64,000 bases of DNA from Aquimonas sp002352135 (GTDB taxonomy: Bacteria; Pseudomonadota; Gammaproteobacteria; Xanthomonadales; Xanthomonadaceae), in the NCBI GenBank assembly GCA_035440755.1, contig DAORND010000007.1, positions 8,949 through 72,948 of the forward strand. Direction: 5' to 3'. A model generated the notes under the pieces. The model was given only the letters and a program-made list of their open reading frames with translations, was not told the origin of the DNA and did no database searches. Of the stretch, positions 33,581-41,294 are shown one piece after another. Each line of letters begins with the position of its first letter. The stretch's first letter is position 1. Position numbers and translations under genes: made by a program.

Positions 33581-34350
33581 TGCAACATCCGAATGTGATC
33601 GCGCTCTACACCATCACGCGACGCGAAGTAGCCCGCATCCTGCGCATATGGGGTCAGACCCTGGTGCCGCCCGCCATCATCATGACCCTGTATTTCCTGA
33701 TCTTCGGGAATCTGATCGGCTCGCGCATCGGCATGATGGGTGAGCACAGCTACATGGATTTCATCGTCCCCGGGCTGGTGATGATGAGCGTGATCCAGAA
33801 CGCCTACGGCAATATCTCGTCGAGCTTCTTCAGCGCAAAATTCGGCCGTCACATCGAGGAAATGCTGGTCAGTCCGATGCCGAGCTGGGTGATTCTTGGT
33901 GGCTACGTGGCGGGCGGTGTGTTGCGCGGCTTGATGGTCGGCAGCATCGTGTTGATCATCGCCATGCTGTTCACCAAGGTATCGGTGCCACATCCGCTGG
34001 TCATGCTGTCCAGCGTGCTGCTGGCGGCGCTGGTGTTTTCGCTGGCCGGATTTGTCAATGCGGCCTACGCCAAGAAGTTCGACGACATCGCCATCATTCC
34101 GACCTTCGTGCTGACGCCGCTGACCTATCTGGGTGGCGTGTTCTATTCCGTAGACCAGTTGCCGCAATGGGCGCAGACGCTGACATTGGCCAACCCGATC
34201 GTCTACATGGTTAGTGCCTTCCGTTATGGTCTGCTGTCCAGCGAGGGCATTTCTCTGGTTTGGTCCTATGCGGTGATGCTCATTGCTGCGGTGGTACTGG
34301 GCCTCTTCGCGCTGAGATTGCTGGAACGCGGCACTGGCATGCGCAGTTGA
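33580..34350 (+). CDS. yadH: ABC-2 exporter permease (YadH-like)
   Basis: A 256-residue permease with six membrane helices and the ABC-2 signature around LVSPMPSWVILGGYVAGGVLRG and FVLTPLTYLGGVFYSVDQLP. The start ATG 33580 overlaps the yadG stop (TGATG), so the two are translationally coupled. Together with YadG it forms a half-size-dimer exporter; the substrate is not known. Confidence 0.92.
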   Translation: MQHPNVIALYTITRREVARILRIWGQTLVPPAIIMTLYFLIFGNLIGSRIGMMGEHSYMDFIVPGLVMMSVIQNAYGNISSSFFSAKFGRHIEEMLVSPMPSWVILGGYVAGGVLRGLMVGSIVLIIAMLFTKVSVPHPLVMLSSVLLAALVFSLAGFVNAAYAKKFDDIAIIPTFVLTPLTYLGGVFYSVDQLPQWAQTLTLANPIVYMVSAFRYGLLSSEGISLVWSYAVMLIAAVVLGLFALRLLERGTGMRS

Positions 34351-34386
34351 GTTGGGCGCGTCTCTCAGACGATTTGGAGGTGTTTC

Positions 34387-34533
34387 ATGCATTTTTCACT
34401 GCAGCCGTTGCTGGCGCTTTTGGCCGGCATCCTGATTTTTCTCCGGCCCAAGCTGCTGGCGACGATCGTCGCGATCTATCTCATCGTGGTGGGTCTGCTG
34501 GGGTTGTTTCCCGCCTTGCGACTGACGTTCTGA
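34387..34533 (+). CDS. DUF3096 small membrane protein
   Basis: A 48-residue protein not captured by usual length cut-offs. A strong GGAGGT lies 6-7 bases upstream of ATG 34387. It has two hydrophobic stretches (LLALLAGILIFL and LLATIVAIYLIVVGLLGLF) joined by RPK, which matches the DUF3096 family of small inner-membrane proteins in size and pattern. It follows yadH by 36 bases and may be on the same transcript. Function unknown. Confidence 0.75.
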   Translation: MHFSLQPLLALLAGILIFLRPKLLATIVAIYLIVVGLLGLFPALRLTF

Positions 34534-34694
34534 AGGCGAACTGTCGGCTGTCCGGCACAGCGCTGGTGTCAAAATTGCAGGGGAGGTCGATCCATCACCT
34601 TGCTGACGGTCGCCATGTTCCTGATCGCTTCCTTCACCTCCATCGAACGTCCGCTATTCGATAGGAAGCCCGGTGCCTATGTGAGTCGATACGC

Positions 34695-36308
34695 ATGAGT
34701 CTGGCGCACCTTCAAGGCAAGCGCGTGCTGGTCATTGATGACTCGGATGCCATGCGCTCGCAGATGCAGCAGACCTTCTCTGGCACGGGTTGCACCCGCT
34801 TGCTGACGGTGCCGAATATCCGTCAGGCACTTGAGGCGCTGAAGACGGAATCCTTTGACATCATCCTGTGTGACTACTATCTGGGCGAGAACACCGACGG
34901 CCAGCAGTTTCTCGAATACTTGCGGACCAATGATCTGATCAGTCGCAACACCTTGTTCATCATGATCACCGCGGAGCAGGGCTATCAACGAGTCGTTCAG
35001 GTAGCGGAGTGTGCCCCTGACGACTACTTTCTCAAGCCCTTCACTGCTGCGCAGTTCAACGCGCGTCTGCAGCGAATGCTCGACAAGCAGGACGAACTCA
35101 AAGCGGTCAGCGCCGCGACGGATCGCAAGGATTGGCAAGCGGTGATCCGCGCCTGTGATGAAGTCTTGGCGCGATCTGGAAAGCATTCGTTCGAGGCACT
35201 GAAGATCAAGGGCAGTGCATGGCTGAAATTGGGACGCGCCGAGCAAGCCGAGGCACTGTATCGGCAGGTCATTGAAGCGAGGCCCCTGCCGTGGGCCAGG
35301 CATGGTTTGGCGCGTGCCTTGGAGCTTCGCGGCGAAGCCGAGCAGGCCGCCGCGATTCTGCACGAGAACCTTGCCGAAGCCCCAGAGCACATGGCGAGCT
35401 ACGAAATGCTGAGCCGTTTGAAGCAGCGAGAAGGGGACATACACGGCGCTTTGGAGGTGTTGGAGCGTGCGCAAGTGGTAGCCCCCGGCACCATGGCACG
35501 GGTGCGCCAGTTGGGTGACTTGGCTCTTCAGGCGGGGCGCCCCGAGGTGGCGGAGCAGGTGTTGGGCGACGCCCTGCAGCGGCACCGATTTTCACCGGTC
35601 CGCGAGGCGGCGGACTATGCGCGTCTGTCTCAGGCATTGGTTCGACAGAAGAAGGGGAAGCTGGCGCTTGCACCGTTGACCCAGGCCAAGCGCGAGTTTC
35701 GCGATGAGCAAAGCAATATGTTGTTGGGCGCACACGAGGTCATCGCCCTGCAGTCGAGTGGCGAGGCTGCCAAGGCCGATGCATTGATGTCCTCGCTGAT
35801 CGAGCGCGCGCGCCACGTCCCTCCCGGCGATACGGCGATGGCGCTGGCTGAGGCCTGCTATCTCACTGGACACGAACAAGCCGGGGAACAGATCCTTGCC
35901 CATGCGGTGCAGAACGCACCGGAAGACGCACGGGTTCATGGTCAGGCACGCGCCGTGCTGCGCGCGGCGGGCAAGTCCGACGAGCACGGTGACGCACTGA
36001 TCGAAACGAATCAGCGGCAAGTCATCCTGCTGAACAATGAGGGTGTCGCCAAGGCAGAGCGCGGGGAGCTCGAGGCGGCGATCTCCCTGCTCAGCAATGC
36101 GGCGGACCGCTTGCCCAACAACATCCTGATCGTCAGCAACGCGGCCTTGGTGATGGCCAAACAGATGTTGGTTCACGGCCAGGATCCCGGTTTGCTGCGC
36201 GCTTGCCTCCGCTACCGCAGTGCAGTCGCCCAGCAAGCGCCGGAGCATCCGAAGTTGGTGCAGATTGACGCGCTGCTGTCGCGCCTTCGCAAACCGGAGT
36301 CGGCATGA
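34695..36308 (+). CDS. response regulator receiver fused to TPR repeats
   Basis: A 537-residue cytosolic protein. Residues about 8-130 form a CheY-like receiver (VLVIDDSDAMR acidic pocket, phospho-acceptor Asp in IILCDYYLG, Thr in MITAEQG, Lys in FLKPF). Residues about 150-530 are tetratricopeptide-like helical repeats (LKIKGSAWLKLGRAEQAEALYRQ, AGRPEVAEQVLGDAL, LNNEGVAKAERGELEAAISLLSNAA) for protein binding. No DNA-binding or enzymatic output is present, so output is probably through partners. Its stop overlaps the start of the kinase-like gene by ATGA. Confidence 0.88.
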   Translation: MSLAHLQGKRVLVIDDSDAMRSQMQQTFSGTGCTRLLTVPNIRQALEALKTESFDIILCDYYLGENTDGQQFLEYLRTNDLISRNTLFIMITAEQGYQRVVQVAECAPDDYFLKPFTAAQFNARLQRMLDKQDELKAVSAATDRKDWQAVIRACDEVLARSGKHSFEALKIKGSAWLKLGRAEQAEALYRQVIEARPLPWARHGLARALELRGEAEQAAAILHENLAEAPEHMASYEMLSRLKQREGDIHGALEVLERAQVVAPGTMARVRQLGDLALQAGRPEVAEQVLGDALQRHRFSPVREAADYARLSQALVRQKKGKLALAPLTQAKREFRDEQSNMLLGAHEVIALQSSGEAAKADALMSSLIERARHVPPGDTAMALAEACYLTGHEQAGEQILAHAVQNAPEDARVHGQARAVLRAAGKSDEHGDALIETNQRQVILLNNEGVAKAERGELEAAISLLSNAADRLPNNILIVSNAALVMAKQMLVHGQDPGLLRACLRYRSAVAQQAPEHPKLVQIDALLSRLRKPESA

Positions 36309-36943
36309 CCTCGCCAGCAGAAACCCTGTTCACAGCGACGGTCCACGGGGTCAAGAACCAATTGGGCGAGCTGCTATGGCGGCTGGAGGCACGTGGTGAT
36401 TGCCAACTGGAGCAGAGCATTACCTTGCGCTGCGCTCAACGTTTGTCCAGTGCATTGCTGCTTTGGCGTAGCGGCGTATCTGGCTTGTCACTCAATATCG
36501 ATGCGACGGACGCCGAAGCGCTATTGCAAGACTTGGCCAGTGAGTACCGGAGTCTTTTCCCCAATCTGCGGATCGAGTGCGGATCGTCACCGACCGCTGC
36601 GCTCGATGGTTCATGTGTTGCCTTCATGGATCGTGCCTTGGTCAGCCTGGTCCTGAGCGACATCGTTCACAACGCCTGCCGTGCAGCGGACACGCGCGTG
36701 AGCATGTCGGTGAGTCCCTGGGCGACGGGTGTTTGCTTTGAGATCAAGGATGACGGCGCGGGCTATCCGACGGATGTGCTGCAGTTGGCCGGTCGAGATT
36801 TCTGCCAGCGAGGTCAGGCCAGCACCGGACTCGGTCTGCATCTGGCGGATAGCGTCGCGCGAGCGCATCGCCGCGACACGAAGGTGGGTGAAATCCATCT
36901 GTCCAATGAGGGTGGTGCCTGCTTTCGCATGATGTTGCCATGA
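36305..36943 (+). CDS. small histidine kinase-like ATPase protein
   Basis: A 212-residue soluble protein without sensor or membrane segments. A candidate phospho-accepting His14 lies in VHGVKNQLGELLWRL, followed by a dimerisation-like helix and an HATPase_c domain with N-box LSDIVHNACRAAD, D-box IKDDGAGYP and G-box TGLGLHLADSVA. It is most likely the cognate kinase of the receiver-TPR protein encoded upstream, acting on signals from a binding partner. It overlaps both neighbours by 4 bases. Confidence 0.82.
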   Translation: MTSPAETLFTATVHGVKNQLGELLWRLEARGDCQLEQSITLRCAQRLSSALLLWRSGVSGLSLNIDATDAEALLQDLASEYRSLFPNLRIECGSSPTAALDGSCVAFMDRALVSLVLSDIVHNACRAADTRVSMSVSPWATGVCFEIKDDGAGYPTDVLQLAGRDFCQRGQASTGLGLHLADSVARAHRRDTKVGEIHLSNEGGACFRMMLP

Positions 36944-38010
36944 GTACCCGCCACCTGAGCGACGATGGACGAGGTGCCGAAGGCAAAAGACTGAGTGATC
37001 TCAATCTCCTGCCTCGGCGGGTGTATCGCCTCCGCATACTCGGTATGGGTCTGTCGGCGATCGGATTGGCCCAGGTCCTCATTGAGCAATCAGCGCAACC
37101 AGCGCTGTGGGCGCTATGGGCACTGACTGGCATCGTCTGGCCACATGTGGCGATTCGATTGGCGCTTCGCAGTCGCAATCCGTATCAGGCGGAGTTGCGC
37201 AACTTGTTGGTGGATTCAGCCTTGGCGGGGCTTTGGGTGCCGCTGATTCATTTCAACCTGCTGCCCAGCGCGCTGCTGATTACGCTCGCCACCGTCGACA
37301 AGATCAATACCGGTGTGCGTGGCCTGTGGTGGCGCTCGCTGCCCGGCATGGCGCTGGCAATGCTCGCGGCTGCCTTGCTCAGCGGATTCACTTTCCAGCC
37401 GGAATCGAGCCTCGCGGTCATTCTCGCGTGGCTTCCGATGTTGATCATCCACACGATTGCCGTCAGTTTGGTGAGCTATCGACTGGTGCGCAAAGTCCAG
37501 CGTCAAAATCGTCTCCTCGACGAGCTGACCCGAACCGATGTACTCACCGGCCTGGAGGCGCGTCGCTACTGGCAGACAGTGGCTGAGGGCCAGCTGCAGC
37601 AATTTCATGAGCAAGGCCGGGAATGCTGTCTGCTGTTGATCGACATCGACAACTTCAAGGCCATCAATGATGAGCGTAGACATGCCGCCGGTGACGATGT
37701 TCTGCGCGCCCTTGCGCAGTTGACGCGGGAACTCCTTCAATCGGGAGATCATGCAGGACGAATTGGCGGAGACGAATTTGCGCTCGCATTGCTGGGCGGA
37801 AGCCAGCGCGCTGAGCGTTTGGCGGACGAGTTGCAAGACCGCGTGTCGCGTCTGCGTTTCAGCGAGTGGCCCGAGCTGCTTGTCTCACTCAGCATCGGTA
37901 TCGCTCAAGCGCGGGCCACGGATATTGGCCTACGGGAGTGGATGGAGTCAGCAGACCGTCAACTCTATCGGGCAAAGCGCGAGGGCAAGAGCCGTACGGC
38001 GATGGCTTAG
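36940..38010 (+). CDS. diguanylate cyclase with MASE2-type membrane sensor
   Basis: A 356-residue protein: a MASE2-like N-terminal region with five to six helices (about 30-185) and a GGDEF domain (about 195-356) with LIDIDNFKAINDERRHAAGDD and catalytic RIGGDEF. The I-site RxxD is not found five residues before GGDEF, so product inhibition of the usual kind is not expected. This resembles AdrA/DgcC. It is the third gene of the overlapping signalling operon and the only one with an enzymatic output; the receiver-TPR/kinase pair may control it. Confidence 0.88.
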   Translation: MSTRHLSDDGRGAEGKRLSDLNLLPRRVYRLRILGMGLSAIGLAQVLIEQSAQPALWALWALTGIVWPHVAIRLALRSRNPYQAELRNLLVDSALAGLWVPLIHFNLLPSALLITLATVDKINTGVRGLWWRSLPGMALAMLAAALLSGFTFQPESSLAVILAWLPMLIIHTIAVSLVSYRLVRKVQRQNRLLDELTRTDVLTGLEARRYWQTVAEGQLQQFHEQGRECCLLLIDIDNFKAINDERRHAAGDDVLRALAQLTRELLQSGDHAGRIGGDEFALALLGGSQRAERLADELQDRVSRLRFSEWPELLVSLSIGIAQARATDIGLREWMESADRQLYRAKREGKSRTAMA

Positions 38011-38192
38011 CTGGGCACCAGCAACAACCTAGAGGCCTGCGCGGCAGAAGCCGACCGGTCTACAAGGCCGCCTGCGCAGTCCAATATGTCCTCGATTCTT
38101 GGCCAAAAGCCCTGCTATGGACCGGCGAATCGCCGAAAATCTTTCCTCGTGCAGCCGGCCTTTCGCCTCGATCGCTTCTACCGCGCAGGCTC

Positions 38193-40439
38193 TTAGCGCC
38201 GCAGGTCATCGATCAAGGTGCCAATGCGCAGGAAAGCCGAGCTGTCCCCGGATGTCGATCGTCCGTAGCCAATGTAAAGCGGACCCAGCGGGCTGCGTAC
38301 GGCGAAGAACACGCTGGCGGAGTAGTCGAGATCACCCAGTTCAGCCGATTCGAAGCTGAGCCAATTCTGCCCCGCTTCCAGACTGAAACCGGCATACAGG
38401 GGAACACTGGCAAGCCGCACTTCGTTCAGTCCGCGATAGCCAAGCACGCGCGCCAACACTGAGCGCGTTCCAACGCGCTCGTTTTCACGAAGACCGGTCA
38501 AACGACCAAATCCACCGAGCGTGGTGATCGCTTCGCCACTATCACGCCCGGTGAGTGCCCAGTCGGCTTGCGCGCCAAAAAGCAGCGTGCCAATGGCGGT
38601 ATCGACGGGTTGGTCAAAACGCAAGCGCACGACATCCGCTTCTTCATCCGAACCCAGGCCAGGTCGAAACGCACGCAAGGCCAAGTCAAAGCGTGAGCCT
38701 TCAGTCGGGAAGCCGATGTCATCCAGCGTGTCGTAGGTCGCGCCGAAAGTCCAAGCGCCGGAGCTGAAGCTGTTGTGTTCGCCAATGTCCTGGTCACCAA
38801 TAAGTCGATCCAGGTGATGACGGCCGAACTGCAGCCCCGACGACAGTTGCCAATGGTCGTTCGGATAAAAGCCGATTTCGGCACCAACCCGAGTGACCTG
38901 GGACGCGAACAGCGCAATGCTCTGGTTCAGGACCTCGAATGGCTGTTCGGTGACTTCATAGTCGGCGAAGCCCAGTGCATAGAGTTGGCCGTCTTCGCCA
39001 AGCGGTTGATACAGTTCGGTCAAGGCGCCGCTGCGTTGGCCGAGCTGGACGCGATTGCGCCATTCCCGGCCGCGCTCGTCCAGGCCGGTGAGGCGAAGGT
39101 CGGCGGTCGCCTGATACGCGCTGCCACCCGCAAAATCGTCACCCAAGGCGAAGCCAAAGCGCAGATAGCCCGGTCCCCAGCCCTTGTCGACGGGCTCGAT
39201 GCTCAGGATGGACTCGTCGCCCTGCTGCTTCAGGTGATAGTTGACACGTTCATAGCCGCCTTCCGACATGGTTTGGTCGAGCACATCTTCCAGTTGATCG
39301 ATGCTCAGGCTGCCCGGTTCGATGCGACTGATGGTACGGGCGATATGGCGGCTGGACCGGGTGCGACTGTCGTCGACCACCACGCGGTCGATGCGGATGT
39401 CCTTGTTATCCGGTTGTTCGCGTGCTGCCAGATGAGCCTGCCACTCGGCTTCGCTCAATGCCAGAGGCAGCAGTTGCGGCAGCGCATCCAACGCTGCTTG
39501 CCGACCAATGGCTACCGTGCTGGCACTCCCGTCGAAATCTGCCGATGAAAAATCGCCGAGTGCGGGACGGATAAGGACGTCCGCCTCACCGAGTGTCGCC
39601 AGCGAGCGATCAGTTTCGCGTTTCATGAGCGCCGACACCATCTGCAGCGAAATGGCCATCGGCGAGCCCAACTGATCCTCGGTCAGCAATGGCGCGCCGA
39701 CATCGACGACGATCAAGTGTTGCGCACCCAGTTCACGCGCTACGCTGATCGGCACATTGTCGACAACACCGCCATCAACCATCAGTTGCCCGTTGACGCG
39801 AATGGGCGCGAAAACGCCCGGAACCGCCATGCTTGCGCGCATGGACATGGCCAGATCGCCCTGCGTCAGCACAGCCTTTTCCGTCGTGACAATGTCCGTG
39901 GCGACGCACGCGAACGGAATCGGCAGATCGGCAAAGTTCTCGATTTCGCGAACGCCGAGGGTCTGTCGCCGCAACCAGAGCAAGAGACGATGACCCTGCA
40001 GCGCTCCGCGCGGCGTCACGATCTGCCCCTCGCGCAAACCGAGTTCCGCACTCCCCAGATTGGCAATGTCTTCGCGTTTTCGGCGCATATGGCGGGTCTC
40101 GCGCGGTGGCGAGTCCTTGAACATGTGCTTCCAATCGATGTGTGCCAGCAGGTTCTGCATTTCGTCAGGCCGATGTCCGGCGGCATAGAGCCCGCCAATC
40201 AGCGCCCCCATGCTGGTGCCGGTGACCAGATCGACCGGAATGCGGTTTTCCTCCAAAACCTGCAGCACGCCGATGTGTGCCGCGCCACGAGCGCCACCAC
40301 CACCCAATACCACCGCCACGCGAGGGCGCTCGGCGACTTCACTGTGGGCGGCATCGCGGGAATTGCCAGCAACCTGTGCGGACAACGCGGAGGACAGGCT
40401 GAGCAGGCAGAGGGAGACGAATCGCGCAATTCTGGACAT
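38193..40439 (-). CDS. plpD: patatin-like phospholipase with C-terminal outer-membrane barrel (type Vd secretion, PlpD-like)
   Basis: A 748-residue exported protein. After the signal peptide (to about LSA-QVAG) a patatin domain (about 38-325) has the oxyanion loop GGGGARGAAH, the nucleophile GTSMG and the catalytic Asp in MVDGGVVDN. A short POTRA-like region (about 350-420, IDRVVVDDSRTRSSRHI) leads to an Omp85/surface antigen 16-stranded barrel ending at LRRI-like strands (GYGRSTSGDSSAFLRIGTLIDDLRR). This is the architecture of type Vd autotransporters such as PlpD, in which the barrel exports the lipase. The last residue is Arg, not the usual aromatic. Confidence 0.9.
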   Translation of the reverse strand: MSRIARFVSLCLLSLSSALSAQVAGNSRDAAHSEVAERPRVAVVLGGGGARGAAHIGVLQVLEENRIPVDLVTGTSMGALIGGLYAAGHRPDEMQNLLAHIDWKHMFKDSPPRETRHMRRKREDIANLGSAELGLREGQIVTPRGALQGHRLLLWLRRQTLGVREIENFADLPIPFACVATDIVTTEKAVLTQGDLAMSMRASMAVPGVFAPIRVNGQLMVDGGVVDNVPISVARELGAQHLIVVDVGAPLLTEDQLGSPMAISLQMVSALMKRETDRSLATLGEADVLIRPALGDFSSADFDGSASTVAIGRQAALDALPQLLPLALSEAEWQAHLAAREQPDNKDIRIDRVVVDDSRTRSSRHIARTISRIEPGSLSIDQLEDVLDQTMSEGGYERVNYHLKQQGDESILSIEPVDKGWGPGYLRFGFALGDDFAGGSAYQATADLRLTGLDERGREWRNRVQLGQRSGALTELYQPLGEDGQLYALGFADYEVTEQPFEVLNQSIALFASQVTRVGAEIGFYPNDHWQLSSGLQFGRHHLDRLIGDQDIGEHNSFSSGAWTFGATYDTLDDIGFPTEGSRFDLALRAFRPGLGSDEEADVVRLRFDQPVDTAIGTLLFGAQADWALTGRDSGEAITTLGGFGRLTGLRENERVGTRSVLARVLGYRGLNEVRLASVPLYAGFSLEAGQNWLSFESAELGDLDYSASVFFAVRSPLGPLYIGYGRSTSGDSSAFLRIGTLIDDLRR

Positions 40440-40466
40440 AGGCGTGGCTTTGGCCGCACAAACGAA

Positions 40467-40500
40467 AGTCCGGGCCCCACCGTGAGGCGAAACCCGGACT
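40467..40500 (-). terminator. hairpin after the DUF3011 gene
   Basis: AGTCCGGG (40467-40474) pairs with CCCGGACT (40493-40500) with an 18-base loop. It follows the stop of the 40523 gene and precedes the plpD start; on the minus strand it is followed by TTCGTTTG. Confidence 0.55.
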
Positions 40501-40522
40501 CATGAACTCGGAAGATGTGTGC

Positions 40523-41065
40523 TCAGCGAGGACGGAAGACCGCCCGACAGCCGCGATCCACCCAGATGTCACCGCGCTCCATCCCCCATGTCGAACCCCA
40601 GGTGCAACGCGCATCGGACAATTGACGGTGGACCACCGGAGAACCCCAGCCGCGCGGCCAATCGCAACGCGTGTAGCGACCTTTGCGACTCTCGCAGGTA
40701 ACTTCACGACTTCCAGCGGCCCACGATGAAATCGAGAAACGAGCACGACAGCCGTTGTCCACCCAAACCGAATCGCGGGTCTGGCCCCAATTGCGGCCCT
40801 CCACGCAGCGCGTACTGGAAAGTTGGCGGTCGAGGCTGACAGGACCGCGACCGGGCTTGCGACATTCGGAGTAGCGGTCGCGAATACTCTCGCAAACAAA
40901 GAAATCCTCACGCTGACCACCACCCCAGCCGCCCGAACCACCGTAGCCGCGCTCCTGCGCCGAGGGCGCTAGCGATGAGATATCGATGGATTGCGAGAAC
41001 GCGGGCGCGGAAAGACACAGCAAACTGGCCGTGACCAGACCGACAAGTCGTGCGAGCTGTTGCAT
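40523..41065 (-). CDS. DUF3011 exported protein
   Basis: A 180-residue exported protein; signal peptide to about PAFSQS and a strong AGGAGG upstream of ATG 41065. It contains a glycine-rich linker (GYGGSGGWGGGQ) and two full cysteine repeats with the DUF3011 pattern C-x3-xxRYxxC...QLSxxRC...GxxWG...WVDxGCRAxF (first around residues 58-110, second around 120-172). The paired cysteines suggest disulfides in the periplasm or outside. Members are common in Xanthomonas-like bacteria; function unknown. Confidence 0.88.
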   Translation of the reverse strand: MQQLARLVGLVTASLLCLSAPAFSQSIDISSLAPSAQERGYGGSGGWGGGQREDFFVCESIRDRYSECRKPGRGPVSLDRQLSSTRCVEGRNWGQTRDSVWVDNGCRARFSISSWAAGSREVTCESRKGRYTRCDWPRGWGSPVVHRQLSDARCTWGSTWGMERGDIWVDRGCRAVFRPR

Positions 41066-41294
41066 ACAGACCTCCTGAAAGCGTAGTTCCGACGATGATG
41101 GACAGCACTGGATGACAGGCGTGGTCGACATCGCCGAAGAGCCACGCTGCACCAGATTGAGCCAGCCAATGGACAGATACAAGTCGGCGATTTGCTGACC
41201 ACCTTGGCGACAGGTTGGTTCGCCAACAGGTGGCGAGTGAGAAAGTGTCGCCGTGCGCTACGTCTGTTCTGTATTCCGAACGGAGCGCGTGTCA

